33,977 nt of DNA from Desulfobulbaceae bacterium (GCA_003508005.1 DNUE01000020.1:1-33977), one strand, 5' to 3'; shown: positions 6,446-15,070, numbered from the stretch's first letter. Notes: generated by a model not told the origin, from the sequence alone. Translations and numbers: made by a program.

Positions 6446-9262
6446 ATGGAGTACCGTGATACCTTAAACCTGCCGCAGACCAAGTTCAAGATGAAGGCCA
6501 ACCTGACCCAGAAGGAACCCGAGTTCCTCAAGCGCTGGGATGCGGAGGGCCTTTATTTCAAGCTGCAGGAGGCCGCTGCGGGCCGGCCCCTCTTTGTCCT
6601 CCACGATGGCCCCCCCTATGCCAACGGCCATATTCACCTGGGCACGGCCTTCAACAAGGTGCTCAAGGATATCATCCTCAAGTCCCGGCGGCTTTCGGGA
6701 TTCAATGCCCCTTATATTCCGGGCTGGGACTGTCACGGCCTGCCCATCGAGCACAATGTGGACAAGGAACTGGGCGAGAAAAAGCAGCAGATCCCCATCC
6801 TGGCCAAGCGCGGCGCCTGCCGCAAGTACGCCGAGAAGTGGGTCAAGTCCCAGAAGGCGGAGTTCCGGCGCCTGGGGGTCCTCGGCGACTGGGACAACCC
6901 CTATCTGACCATGAATTATGCCTATGAGGCGGCCATTGCCAGGGAATTCAACCGATTCCTTCTCTCCGGGGCGGTGGTCCACTCCAAGAAGCCGGTCTAC
7001 TGGTGCGCCACCTGCGGCACCGCCCTGGCCGAGGCCGAGGTGGAATATCACGACCATACCTCGCCTTCCATCTACGTCAAATTCCCGGTCGCCGGCGACC
7101 TGGGCGATGTGGTCCCGGAGCTTGCCGGCCGCGCGGCCAGCGTCCTGATCTGGACGACCACCCCCTGGACCCTGCCGGCCAACCTGGCCATCGCCTTTCA
7201 TCCGGATTTTGTCTACGCGGCGGTGGAGACCGGCGGCGAGGTATGGATCGTGGCCCGCGACCTGGTGGCAAAGTGCTTTGCGGAATTCGGCATCCGGGAG
7301 TACCGGCAGCTCGCCACTTTTTCCGCCTCAGTGCTCGAGGGGCGCAAATGCCGGCACCCCTTCCTGGAGCGCGACTCGCTCCTGGTGCTGGCCGATTACG
7401 TCACTGCCGACAGCGGTACCGGCTGCGTGCACACCGCGCCCGGCCATGGCGCGGACGACTACCTGACCGGGCTGCGCTACGGCCTGGAGATTTTGTCGCC
7501 GGTGGACGACCAGGGCCGCTTCACCGAGGAGGCGGGCCGTTACGCCGGCCAGCAGGTCCCGGCGGTGAACAAGGTGATCAACGAGGACATGCGCGCCGAA
7601 GGCTCCCTGGTGCACCAGGCGCCCCTGCAGCACAGCTATCCCCACTGCTGGCGATGCAAGAAACCGGTCATGTACCGGGCCACGGAGCAGTGGTTCATCT
7701 CCATGCAGGAAAACGGCCTGCGCGACAAGGCCCTGGCCGCCATCCGCGAGGTGACCTGGACCCCGGCCTGGGGCATGCAGCGCATCTACAGCATGGTGGA
7801 GAACCGGCCGGACTGGTGCCTGTCCCGCCAGCGCTCCTGGGGGGTGCCGCTGACCGTGTTCATCTGCGAGGAGTGCGGGCAGATCCTCCGCGACCCGGCG
7901 GTCTGCGCCCGGATCGAAGAGATGTTCGGCAAGGAGGGGGCCGATGCCTGGTTCCGGCATGAGGCGGATGTCTTCCTGGGGCCGGAGACCGCCTGCGCCG
8001 GCTGCGGTTCCCGCCGCTTCCGCCAGGAGAAGGACATCCTCGATGTCTGGTTCGACTCCGGCGTCAGCTATGCCGCGGTCTGCGAGGAACGCCCCGAGCT
8101 GGTCGCCCCGGCCGATCTGTATCTGGAGGGCAGCGACCAGCACCGGGGCTGGTTCCAGAGTTCGCTGCTCTGCGCGGTGGGTACCCGGGGCACCGCGCCC
8201 TACAAGGGGGTCCTCACCCATGGTTATGTGGTGGACGGCCAGGGCAAGAAAATGTCCAAGAGCGTGGGCAATGTGGTCGCGCCCCAGGAGGTCATCGACA
8301 AGTACGGCGCCGAGATCCTTCGGCTCTGGGTGGCCAGTGAGGACTACCGCGACGACGTCAAGGTATCCGACGAGATCCTGCGCCACGTCTCCGACGCCTA
8401 CCGCAAGATGCGCAATACGGTGCGCTTCATGCTGAGCAACCTCTATGACTTTGCGCCGCAGCGGGATTCGGTGAGCCTGTCGGCCCTGACCGAACTCGAC
8501 CGCTGGGCCCTGGCCGAGTTCGCCCGGCTGGTCAAGAGGGTGGTGGACGCCTACCTGAAGTATGAGTTCCACACGGTCTATCACAGTCTGCATAATTTCT
8601 GCGTAACCACCATGTCCAGCCTGTACCTTGACATCATCAAGGACCGCCTGTACGCCTCTGCCCCGGCGGCGGAGGGGCGCCGGGCCGCCCAGACGGTGGT
8701 CTACCGGGTACTGGAGGGTCTGCTGCGGTTGATGGCGCCGATTCTCAGCTTTACAGCGGCCGAGGCCTGGGAGCATCTCCATGCCGGGGGGGAGGAGATC
8801 CCTGTGAACAAATCGGTTTTTTTTGCTTCGTTTCCCGAGGTGAAAGACCTGGAGGCCGATCCGGCCTTCATGGCCGTATGGGACCAGCTGCTCGCCATCC
8901 GCGGCGAGATCACCAGGGTGCTGGAGGCGGCCCGCCGGGACAAGATCATCGGCCTGGCCCTGGATGCCGAGGTCCTGGTGCAGGTCGAGGGCGAGAACGC
9001 CGGCTTTCTGGCGGAGCGCTGGGCGCTGCTGCAGGAGATCTGCATTGTCTCAAGCCTGGTCCAGGTCGCCGGCTTCGACGGCGACCTGGCGGGCAGCGCC
9101 GTGACCGCGGCGGAGGTCCCCGATCTCAGGGTCGCGGTCAGGCCGGCGCCGGGCGCAAAGTGCGAGCGCTGCTGGACGATTGCCACCTCGGTGGGACAAG
9201 AGAGCGATCATCCCACGCTCTGCAGCCGGTGCGCCGGAGTTGTCCGCGCCCTGGGCGCCTGA
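6446..9262 (+). CDS. ileS: Isoleucyl-tRNA synthetase
   Basis: A 938-residue class I aminoacyl-tRNA synthetase that charges tRNA-Ile. ATG 6446 was chosen because GGAG (6434-6437) is upstream and the N-terminus (MEYRDTLNLPQTKFKMKANL) is typical of the family. The HIGH-box equivalent HLGT lies at 64-67 within PPYANGHIHLG, and KMSKS is at 602-606. The editing domain (WTTTPWTLPANLA) lies between. The C-terminus carries a zinc finger with two CxxC pairs (CERCW...CSRC). The length matches bacterial IleRS. It is the first gene of an apparent ileS-lspA-fabD unit, 9 bp from lspA. The region just upstream is occupied by the MITE-like element, whose insertion may have altered the promoter. Confidence 0.98.
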   Translation: MEYRDTLNLPQTKFKMKANLTQKEPEFLKRWDAEGLYFKLQEAAAGRPLFVLHDGPPYANGHIHLGTAFNKVLKDIILKSRRLSGFNAPYIPGWDCHGLPIEHNVDKELGEKKQQIPILAKRGACRKYAEKWVKSQKAEFRRLGVLGDWDNPYLTMNYAYEAAIAREFNRFLLSGAVVHSKKPVYWCATCGTALAEAEVEYHDHTSPSIYVKFPVAGDLGDVVPELAGRAASVLIWTTTPWTLPANLAIAFHPDFVYAAVETGGEVWIVARDLVAKCFAEFGIREYRQLATFSASVLEGRKCRHPFLERDSLLVLADYVTADSGTGCVHTAPGHGADDYLTGLRYGLEILSPVDDQGRFTEEAGRYAGQQVPAVNKVINEDMRAEGSLVHQAPLQHSYPHCWRCKKPVMYRATEQWFISMQENGLRDKALAAIREVTWTPAWGMQRIYSMVENRPDWCLSRQRSWGVPLTVFICEECGQILRDPAVCARIEEMFGKEGADAWFRHEADVFLGPETACAGCGSRRFRQEKDILDVWFDSGVSYAAVCEERPELVAPADLYLEGSDQHRGWFQSSLLCAVGTRGTAPYKGVLTHGYVVDGQGKKMSKSVGNVVAPQEVIDKYGAEILRLWVASEDYRDDVKVSDEILRHVSDAYRKMRNTVRFMLSNLYDFAPQRDSVSLSALTELDRWALAEFARLVKRVVDAYLKYEFHTVYHSLHNFCVTTMSSLYLDIIKDRLYASAPAAEGRRAAQTVVYRVLEGLLRLMAPILSFTAAEAWEHLHAGGEEIPVNKSVFFASFPEVKDLEADPAFMAVWDQLLAIRGEITRVLEAARRDKIIGLALDAEVLVQVEGENAGFLAERWALLQEICIVSSLVQVAGFDGDLAGSAVTAAEVPDLRVAVRPAPGAKCERCWTIATSVGQESDHPTLCSRCAGVVRALGA

Positions 9263-9271
9263 GGCCCGGCC

Positions 9272-9772
9272 ATGCTCTTAGTTTCCCTGATTTTCCTGGT
9301 CGTTTTCCTGGACCAGGCCAGCAAGCTCTGGATCGTCGGCAATTTCGCCCTGTACGAGTCCCTGCCGGTGGTCCCGGGGCTGTTCAGCCTGACCTATCTG
9401 ACCAACACCGGCGCTGCCTTCGGCCTGCTGGCCGGCGACCACGGGGTCTGGCGCCAGGTTTTTTTTACAGGGGTTGCGGTAGTGGCCCTTGCGGCCATCG
9501 TTTTTCTCTATCGGAAGCTGCGGACCGTGTCTGTCTGGTACGGCGTCGCCCTGGGACTCATCGCCGGCGGGGCGATCGGCAACCTTATCGACCGGCTGCG
9601 CCTGGGTTCGGTGATTGATTTTCTCGACGTATATGTCGGCGTCCATCACTGGCCCGCCTTCAACCTGGCCGATTCGGCGATCACCGTGGGGGTGGCCATC
9701 TTTTTGTTCGTCAATTTCTTTGTTGATAAAACTGCCGGCACAGGGCAGCAAACGAGTCAGAAACCGATATGA
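9272..9772 (+). CDS. lspA: Lipoprotein signal peptidase (signal peptidase II)
   Basis: A 166-residue inner-membrane aspartyl protease that removes signal peptides from diacylglyceryl-prolipoproteins. There are four hydrophobic segments. The catalytic aspartates are seen in GNLIDRL and FNLADSAI, and the N-terminal DQASK motif is present. The start follows ileS after 9 bp, and its stop overlaps the fabD start by 4 bp (ATGA), indicating translational coupling. The pair ileS-lspA is widespread in bacteria. At least two substrates, the lipobox proteins at 18238 and 19968, are encoded in this window. Confidence 0.97.
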   Translation: MLLVSLIFLVVFLDQASKLWIVGNFALYESLPVVPGLFSLTYLTNTGAAFGLLAGDHGVWRQVFFTGVAVVALAAIVFLYRKLRTVSVWYGVALGLIAGGAIGNLIDRLRLGSVIDFLDVYVGVHHWPAFNLADSAITVGVAIFLFVNFFVDKTAGTGQQTSQKPI

Positions 9773-10710
9773 AAAAGACAGCGATCATTTTCCCCGGCCA
9801 GGGTTCCCAGTTCGTGGGCATGGGCAGGGAGTTCCTCGAAGCGGACAGCGCGGCAGGCGAGCTGATGGCCATGGCCGAGAGGCAGAGCGGGTTTCCCTTG
9901 CGGGGGCTGTGTCTGGAGGGTCCCCTGGGGGAACTGACCCGCGTCCTGCACCTCCAGCCCGCGGTCACGGCTGTCAACCTGATCTGCTGGCAGGCCCTGC
10001 AGCGTGCGTTGCCCGAACTGCAGCCGGCATTCTTCGCCGGCCATAGTCTTGGCGAATACAGCGCCCTCTGTGCCGCCGGGGTGGTCAGCGCCGAGGACTG
10101 CCTGTCCCTGGTCACCCGCCGCGGGGAGTTCATGGAGCGGGAGGGCGCTGCCCATTCTGGCGGCATGCGGGCGGTGCTCGGACTGAAGGTGGCGGAAGTG
10201 GACCAGCTGCTTGCCGAGTATGCAGGCGAGGGCGTGGTGGTGGTCGCCAACCACAACTCGGAAAAACAGGTGGTGGTCTCTGGCGATGCAGCCGGCCTGG
10301 ATGGGTTCAGCCTTGTCTGCGAGGATAGGGGCGCCAAGGTCATTCCCCTCAATGTCAGTGTGGCCAACCACAGCCCCCTGGTCGCCGGCGCGGTGGAGGA
10401 CTTTGCCGCCTTCATGGCCGGGATAGAGTTTCGCCGACCGCAGGTGCCGGTACTGTTCAATGTCACTGCCGGCGAAGAGGATGATCCGGCGGCCATCCGC
10501 ACCATCATGGCGGAGCAGATAGCGGCCCGGGTCCGCTGGTTCGAGGTGGTCAACCGCATGATCGGGGCCGGGGTGCAGGTCATCGTCGAGGTCGGTCCGA
10601 AAAATGTTCTCACCGGCCTGGTCAAGAAAATCGTGCCCAGGGGCGAGGTCACCTGCGTGCAGTTCGACACCCCGGAGGGCCTCGCCAGGGTCATCGCCGA
10701 AATCGGGTAG
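9769..10710 (+). CDS. fabD: Malonyl-CoA:acyl carrier protein transacylase
   Basis: A 313-residue cytoplasmic enzyme that loads malonyl groups onto acyl carrier protein for fatty acid elongation. It has the N-terminal IIFPGQGSQ motif, the active-site serine Ser93 in AGHSLGEYSAL, and the later VANHNSEKQVVVSG and NVSVANHSPL stretches with the catalytic histidine region. The length is standard. ATG 9769 overlaps the lspA stop. No other fab gene follows; the next gene is ffh, after a 369-bp spacer rich in repeats. Confidence 0.97.
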   Translation: MKKTAIIFPGQGSQFVGMGREFLEADSAAGELMAMAERQSGFPLRGLCLEGPLGELTRVLHLQPAVTAVNLICWQALQRALPELQPAFFAGHSLGEYSALCAAGVVSAEDCLSLVTRRGEFMEREGAAHSGGMRAVLGLKVAEVDQLLAEYAGEGVVVVANHNSEKQVVVSGDAAGLDGFSLVCEDRGAKVIPLNVSVANHSPLVAGAVEDFAAFMAGIEFRRPQVPVLFNVTAGEEDDPAAIRTIMAEQIAARVRWFEVVNRMIGAGVQVIVEVGPKNVLTGLVKKIVPRGEVTCVQFDTPEGLARVIAEIG

Positions 10711-11079
10711 CGGCTGTTTCCTTCAGTGTCGGGGCCGGTATCGGAATCGGTATCGATTTTGTTATGAATGCAACCCTGCATTCTGCGCAGAAATGATGGT
10801 TTTTTTCCCCAATCAGACGGCCTGGCGTTGACCCGATATTTTTTGAATCACCCGGTTTCCCGAACTTTCGATCCCGATTCCGATACCGACCCCGACCCCG
10901 ATTGTTTTCCGCCAACGCGGAGGGAGGGGGAAGCGCAGCAAAACTCAACATTTTCCTTCCTGCTTGACATTCCCTGGCATTTCGATTAAAAATTAAAATT
11001 TTTCTGTAGCTTAAAGAGATTGTTGCTCTTGCCCGCAGGGCGGGCAGGAGTTGAGCTTTTCATATCGTACTATACCGGA
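10711..11079. repeat. fabD-ffh spacer with degenerate hexamer inverted repeat
   Basis: Two 29-nt arms, 10728-10756 and 10868-10896, are inverted copies matching at 27 of 29 positions. Each is itself a degenerate hexamer repeat (units such as CGGTAT and CGGAAT). Between them lies the perfect palindrome TTCTGCGCAGAA. A promoter candidate follows at 10964-10992 and a GC hairpin (GCCCGC-AGG-GCGGGC) near 11030. No gene is seen in the spacer. Confidence 0.65.
10964..10992 (+). promoter_or_regulatory. Candidate promoter of the ffh operon
   Basis: A perfect TTGACA (10964-10969) is followed after 17 bp by TAAAAA (10987-10992) in an AT-rich stretch, about 85 bp upstream of the ffh start. The -10 match is only 4 of 6. 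Confidence 0.5.
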
Positions 11080-12429
11080 ATGTTTGAGAATCTGACAGAC
11101 CGCCTCGAGGGCGTTTTTAAAAAGCTTCGCGGTCACGGCAAGCTGACCGAAGAGAATATCCAGGAGGCCATGCAGGAGGTGCGGCGGGCCCTCCTCGAGG
11201 CTGACGTCAACTTCAAGGTCGTCAAGGATTTTGTTGCTGCGGTCACCGAAAAGGCCATTGGACAGGAGGTCCTGTCCAGCCTTTCGCCGGGCCAGCAGGT
11301 CATCAAGGTGGTCCACGACGAATTGGTGGAGCTCCTGGGCAGCCAGGCCTCCGGCCTGCGTCTTGACGGCCGGCAGCCGGTGACCATCCTGCTGGCCGGC
11401 CTCCAGGGTTCGGGTAAGACCACGACCGCCGCCAAGCTGGCGCACCGCCTGAAAAACCAGGGCCGCCGGCCGTTTCTGGTCCCGGCCGACGTCTACCGGC
11501 CTGCAGCCATTGAGCAGCTGCACGTGCTGGGCGCGCAGATCGAGGTTCCGGTCTTTGCCTCCACTCCGGAGGACAAGCCGGTGGAGATCAGCCGCCGGGC
11601 TCTGGCCGAGGCAACCGAAAAACAGTATGACACGGTCATCATCGACACCGCGGGCCGCCTGCATGTCGATGAGGAACTGATGGAGGAGCTGAAGGCGATC
11701 AGCCGGGCGGTTCCCCTCACCGAGGTCCTGTTTGTTGCTGATGCGATGACCGGTCAGGACGCGGTCACGGTGGCGGAAAAGTTCAATGCCGATTTGGAGA
11801 TCACCGGCGTTATTCTGACCAAGATGGAAGGTGATGCCCGCGGCGGCGCGGCCTTGTCGGTGAAAAAGGTGACCGGCCGGCCGATCAAGTTCGTCGGCAT
11901 GGGCGAAGCGGTCGACGCCTTGGAGATTTTTCACCCGGACCGGGCTGCGTCCCGCATCCTCGGCATGGGCGACATGCTGTCGCTCATCGAAAAGGCAGAA
12001 GCGGTCGTTGACGAGAAAAAGGCCCGGAAACTGGCCGGCAAGATCCAGAGGAACGCCTTTTCCCTGGAGGATTTTCTCGACCAGATCCAGCAGATCAGGA
12101 AGATGGGCAACCTGGAGCAGCTGATGTCGATGATCCCCGGCATCAACAAGCTCAAGCAGCTCAAGGAGGCGCCTAAGCCCGATGAGCGTGAGCTGACGAA
12201 GACCGAGGCCATCATCCGGTCCATGACCTTCAAGGAGCGGCAGAATTACCTGATCATCAACGCCAGCCGCCGGGTTAGGATCGCCAAGGGGTCAGGGACC
12301 TCGGTCAACGAGGTGAACCGGGTGCTCAAGAGTTACGCGATGATGTTGAAAATGATGAAAAAACTGAAGGGGAAGCCCGTTCTGCAGGGCGGCAAGCGGC
12401 GCAAGCTGCCCAAAGGGCTCGTTCGCTAA
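11080..12429 (+). CDS. ffh: Signal recognition particle GTPase Ffh
   Basis: A 449-residue GTPase that binds 4.5S RNA and signal sequences and delivers ribosomes to FtsY and SecYEG. The N domain opens with MFENLTDRLEGVFKKLRGHG. The G domain has GLQGSGKTT (107-115), DTAGR and TKMEGDARGGAAL. The methionine-rich M domain includes MSMIPGINKL and MLKMMKKLKG. ATG 11080 is chosen because homologues begin here; the longer frame from 11020 is not family-like. The ribosome binding site is weak. It heads the ffh-rpsP-khpA-rimM-trmD cluster that is conserved in many bacteria. Confidence 0.98.
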   Translation: MFENLTDRLEGVFKKLRGHGKLTEENIQEAMQEVRRALLEADVNFKVVKDFVAAVTEKAIGQEVLSSLSPGQQVIKVVHDELVELLGSQASGLRLDGRQPVTILLAGLQGSGKTTTAAKLAHRLKNQGRRPFLVPADVYRPAAIEQLHVLGAQIEVPVFASTPEDKPVEISRRALAEATEKQYDTVIIDTAGRLHVDEELMEELKAISRAVPLTEVLFVADAMTGQDAVTVAEKFNADLEITGVILTKMEGDARGGAALSVKKVTGRPIKFVGMGEAVDALEIFHPDRAASRILGMGDMLSLIEKAEAVVDEKKARKLAGKIQRNAFSLEDFLDQIQQIRKMGNLEQLMSMIPGINKLKQLKEAPKPDERELTKTEAIIRSMTFKERQNYLIINASRRVRIAKGSGTSVNEVNRVLKSYAMMLKMMKKLKGKPVLQGGKRRKLPKGLVR

Positions 12430-12438
12430 GAGTCAATG

Positions 12439-12460
12439 CACCGGGAGCCTTTTCCCGGTG
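12439..12460 (+). other. Hairpin in the ffh-rpsP spacer
   Basis: CACCGGGA pairs with TCCCGGTG over 8 bp around a loop that contains TTT, just before the AGGAGG of rpsP. No T-run follows, so it is not a terminator. It may modulate rpsP translation or mRNA processing. Confidence 0.4.
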
Positions 12461-12483
12461 ATCACAGGAGGAAAAGAAAAGGA

Positions 12484-12741
12484 ATGGCAGTACGAATTCG
12501 TTTGACCAGGATGGGAAGGAAAAAGAAGCCCTTTTACCGGATCGTCGTCTCCAACAGCGAGGCCAAGCGGGACGGCAAGTTTCTTGACGTGGTGGGTACC
12601 TACGACCCCATGCAGAAGCCGGCCGCGGTCAATTTTGACGCGGCGAAGCTGAACCACTGGCTTGGCCAGGGCGCGGAGCCGACAGTGACGGTCCGCAGCC
12701 TGCTCAAAAAGCATGGAGCCGTTCCGGTCGAGAACGTCTGA
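12484..12741 (+). CDS. rpsP: 30S ribosomal protein bS16
   Basis: An 85-residue ribosomal protein of the small subunit. MAVRIRLTRMGRKKKPFYRI is the classic bS16 N-terminus, followed by GTYDP. AGGAGG lies 11 nt upstream of ATG 12484. Its TGA overlaps the next ATG (TGATG), so khpA is probably translationally coupled. Confidence 0.98.
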   Translation: MAVRIRLTRMGRKKKPFYRIVVSNSEAKRDGKFLDVVGTYDPMQKPAAVNFDAAKLNHWLGQGAEPTVTVRSLLKKHGAVPVENV

Positions 12742-12971
12742 TGAAGGACCTGGTCAGCTTTATTGTCGCCAGGCTGGTCGATAACCCTGACGCCGTTACG
12801 ATAGAGGAGCGGGAGGAAGGGGACACCATCGTTGTCGAATTGCGGGTCGCCAAGGAGGACCTTGGCAAGGTGATCGGCAAGCAGGGCCGCACTGCCAAGG
12901 CAATGCGCGCAGTCCTTGCCGCTGCCGCGAGCAGGCTGGAAAAACGCTCGCGTCTGGAAATCATGGAATAA
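12741..12971 (+). CDS. khpA: KH-domain RNA-binding protein KhpA
   Basis: A 76-residue single KH-domain protein. The GxxG loop is visible in KVIGKQGRTAKAMR. Family members bind RNA, often with KhpB, and affect ribosome maturation or cell-division mRNAs. The start overlaps the rpsP stop by one base. The rpsP-khpA-rimM order is common across bacteria. Confidence 0.95.
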   Translation: MKDLVSFIVARLVDNPDAVTIEEREEGDTIVVELRVAKEDLGKVIGKQGRTAKAMRAVLAAAASRLEKRSRLEIME

Positions 12972-12977
12972 ATTGGC

Positions 12978-13517
12978 ATGGGCTCGACCGGTGCTGCCGC
13001 CGGCAAATGCGTCCTGCTGGGCAAGATAACCCGCCCGCACGGTATCCGAGGCGAGGTGAAGATCCATTCCTATTCGGGGCAGCCGGAGAATTTTCTGGGG
13101 TACCGGGAAATCCTGGTAAGCTTCGAAGGTCAGGATGAACCGATACCTTACCGCGTCGAGCAGAGCAGGGTGCAGGGGAAGCTGGCGGTCCTCAGGCTGG
13201 CGGGCTGCGACAGCCGTGCCGAGGCTGAGGCCCTTGCCGGCAGGGAGATCTGGCTGCGCCGCAGTGATTTTCCCGAGCCGGCCGAGGATGAGTATTATCT
13301 AGCCGATTTGGAGGACAAAGAGGCGGTCAGCACAGACGGGCTGAACCTGGGCCGGATTACCGGTATCATGGATACGGCCGCGCACCCGATACTGATTGTG
13401 ACCGGCAGGGGCCGTGAATATCTGGTCCCGGTCCATAAAGGGGTCGTTGCCGGTTTTGATGAGAAGCAGGTGGTGCTGCGGTTGCCGCCGGGGCTCGTCG
13501 AAATGAACGATCATTGA
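12978..13517 (+). CDS. rimM: 16S rRNA processing protein RimM
   Basis: A 179-residue ribosome maturation factor that helps assemble the head of the 30S subunit by binding uS19. The N-terminal KITRPHGIRGEVKIHS motif is diagnostic, and the C-terminal PRC-barrel contains EYYLADLED. It starts 6 bp after khpA with no strong ribosome binding site, as expected for a coupled gene, and ends 23 bp before trmD. Confidence 0.96.
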   Translation: MGSTGAAAGKCVLLGKITRPHGIRGEVKIHSYSGQPENFLGYREILVSFEGQDEPIPYRVEQSRVQGKLAVLRLAGCDSRAEAEALAGREIWLRRSDFPEPAEDEYYLADLEDKEAVSTDGLNLGRITGIMDTAAHPILIVTGRGREYLVPVHKGVVAGFDEKQVVLRLPPGLVEMNDH

Positions 13518-13540
13518 GCAGCCCGTAGTGGTCAGGGGAC

Positions 13541-14305
13541 ATGCAGTTTGACATTCTGACCATTTTTCCGGAGCTGTTCGCTTCGCCGTTCGAAGAGGGG
13601 ATCCTGCGGCGGGCCATCGCCGGCGGGCACATCCGGGTCAATCTGCACAATATCCGTGACTATGCCACGGACAGGCACCGGATGACCGATGACCGGCCGT
13701 TCGGCGGCGGCGAGGGCATGGTGATGAAGCCCGAGCCCTTGACGGCCGCGCTTGAGAAGGTACGCTGCGACGGTGAACCGGGACGGGTGATCCTCCTCTC
13801 CCCGCGGGGCGAGCCTTACCGCCAGCGGACAGCGGAACGCTTCGCCGGGCAGGCGCGGCTGATCCTGGTCTGCGGCCGCTATGAAGGTGTTGACGAACGG
13901 GTTGCCCGCTGCTGCATTGACGAGGAGGTCTCCTTGGGGGACTATATCCTCACCGGCGGGGAACTGGGGGCGATGGTCATTATCGATTCGGTGACCAGGC
14001 TGCTTCCCGGGGTGCTGGGCTCTGAAGACTCGGCAAAAAACGATACCTTCAGCCGGGGATTGCTGAAATATCCGCAATATACCAGGCCGCGGGTCTTCAT
14101 GGGCATGGATATCCCGGAAGTGCTGCTCTCCGGAGACCATGCGGCCATTGAACAGTACCGGTTCGTGGAGTCGGTACGGGAGACACTCAGGCGGAGGCCG
14201 GAACTCTTGTGCGGCAAGACCTTCTCCGCGCCGGAGCGGAAGCTGCTGCAGCAGGTTGGCCTGCTGGCCGAAGTTACTGCAGCGGCGGAACGCCATGCCC
14301 AGTAG
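13541..14305 (+). CDS. trmD: tRNA (guanine-N1-)-methyltransferase
   Basis: A 254-residue SPOUT enzyme that makes m1G37 in tRNAs and so prevents frameshifting. MQFDILTIFPELF, the DDRPFGGGEGMVMKPEPL stretch, the knot region VCGRYEGVDERV and SLGDYILTGGEL are all present. AGGGGA precedes the ATG. The next gene, another SPOUT methylase, starts 11 bp inside its 3' end. Confidence 0.98.
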   Translation: MQFDILTIFPELFASPFEEGILRRAIAGGHIRVNLHNIRDYATDRHRMTDDRPFGGGEGMVMKPEPLTAALEKVRCDGEPGRVILLSPRGEPYRQRTAERFAGQARLILVCGRYEGVDERVARCCIDEEVSLGDYILTGGELGAMVIIDSVTRLLPGVLGSEDSAKNDTFSRGLLKYPQYTRPRVFMGMDIPEVLLSGDHAAIEQYRFVESVRETLRRRPELLCGKTFSAPERKLLQQVGLLAEVTAAAERHAQ

Positions 14306-14915
14306 CCGGCCGCAGAGAATTGACATCGCCCTGATCCATCATCCGGTGGTCAACCGCGTTGGCGAGATCATCGGTGCGGCTGTCACCAACCTGGATCTGC
14401 ATGACCTGGCTAGGACGGGAAGGACCTACGGGGTGGATACCTGCTGGATCGTCACCCCTTATGCGGATCAGCAGGAACTGGCTGGCCAGATAGTCAGACA
14501 CTGGACGGAGGGGTATGGCGGCACGGTCAACCCTGATCGGAAAGAAGCCCTGGCCCTGCTCAGAATCCGTGCCGACCTCCAGGCGGTCATTGTTGAGGCA
14601 ACGGAGAAATGGGGCGCGCGGCCGCTGGTTTTTGCCACCTGCGCCCGGCCGCAACCGAACAGCCGAGGGTACGGCGAGGTTCGCTGCCTTGCGCGGCAGG
14701 GCCGGCCGCTCCTTCTGCTTTTTGGCACTGCCTGGGGGCTTGCCCCGGAGGTGCTTGCCGGAGTGGACGCTACCCTGCCGCCGCTCAGGGGAAGGGATGA
14801 TTTCAACCACCTGCCGGTGCGCTCGGCAGTGGCCATCATCCTGGACCGGTTGCTGGGTGACAGAAGACAGAGGACAGAGGCCAGAGGACGGAAGACAGAA
14901 GAAAGCTTGGAGTGA
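14295..14915 (+). CDS. SPOUT-class RNA methyltransferase (COG4752-like)
   Basis: About 206 residues. Homologues of this type sit directly after trmD in many Deltaproteobacteria and are annotated as SAM-dependent RNA methyltransferases of unknown target. The start MPSSRPQRIDIALIHHPVVN at 14295 fits the family; the frame upstream lies inside trmD. The knotted SAM site appears around LLLLFGTAWGLAPE. The last 15-20 residues (DRRQRTEARGRKTEE) are not conserved-looking and come from six copies of a GACAGAR heptamer (14859-14900), which replaces or extends the natural C-terminus. Confidence 0.8.
   Translation: MPSSRPQRIDIALIHHPVVNRVGEIIGAAVTNLDLHDLARTGRTYGVDTCWIVTPYADQQELAGQIVRHWTEGYGGTVNPDRKEALALLRIRADLQAVIVEATEKWGARPLVFATCARPQPNSRGYGEVRCLARQGRPLLLLFGTAWGLAPEVLAGVDATLPPLRGRDDFNHLPVRSAVAIILDRLLGDRRQRTEARGRKTEESLE
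14859..14900 (+). repeat. Heptamer tandem repeat (GACAGAR) x6
   Basis: Six consecutive units: GACAGAA, GACAGAG, GACAGAG, GCCAGAG, GACGGAA, GACAGAA. The repeat lies inside the 3' end of the SPOUT methylase gene. Since 7 is not a multiple of 3, the encoded residues change from unit to unit. Confidence 0.85.
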
Positions 14916-14970
14916 ATAGGGGCGCAGTTAATATGCGCACGAGTTGCGAAAAAGCAGGTGGTTGGCTGGC

Positions 14971-15005
14971 AGCCTAACAATCTTCAGCCTTCAGCCTAAC
15001 AGGCT
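14971..15005 (+). repeat. Second short repeat (CTTCAGC) and small hairpin
   Basis: CAGCCTAACA occurs twice with CTTCAGC units between, again with a 7-bp step. The last copy forms AGCCT-AAC-AGGCT followed by ATATTTT, which could act as a weak terminator for the upstream operon. The rest of the spacer 14916-15070 shows only the rplS leader hairpin. Confidence 0.5.
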
Positions 15006-15042
15006 ATATTTTGTAGAATACGTGGATGGAGTGGAGGCATCC

Positions 15043-15059
15043 TTCGGGATAATCCCGAA
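15043..15059 (+). promoter_or_regulatory. Hairpin in the rplS leader
   Basis: TTCGGGAT-A-ATCCCGAA is a near-perfect palindrome, 3 nt before the AAGGA ribosome binding site of rplS. It could control access to that site. Autogenous control by bL19 is a guess. Confidence 0.4.
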
Positions 15060-15070
15060 AAGCAAGGAAC

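Noticed and set aside
7328..8782. 484-residue open frame on the - strand within ileS
   Set aside because: It is a shadow of the ileS codons, which carry clear synthetase motifs.
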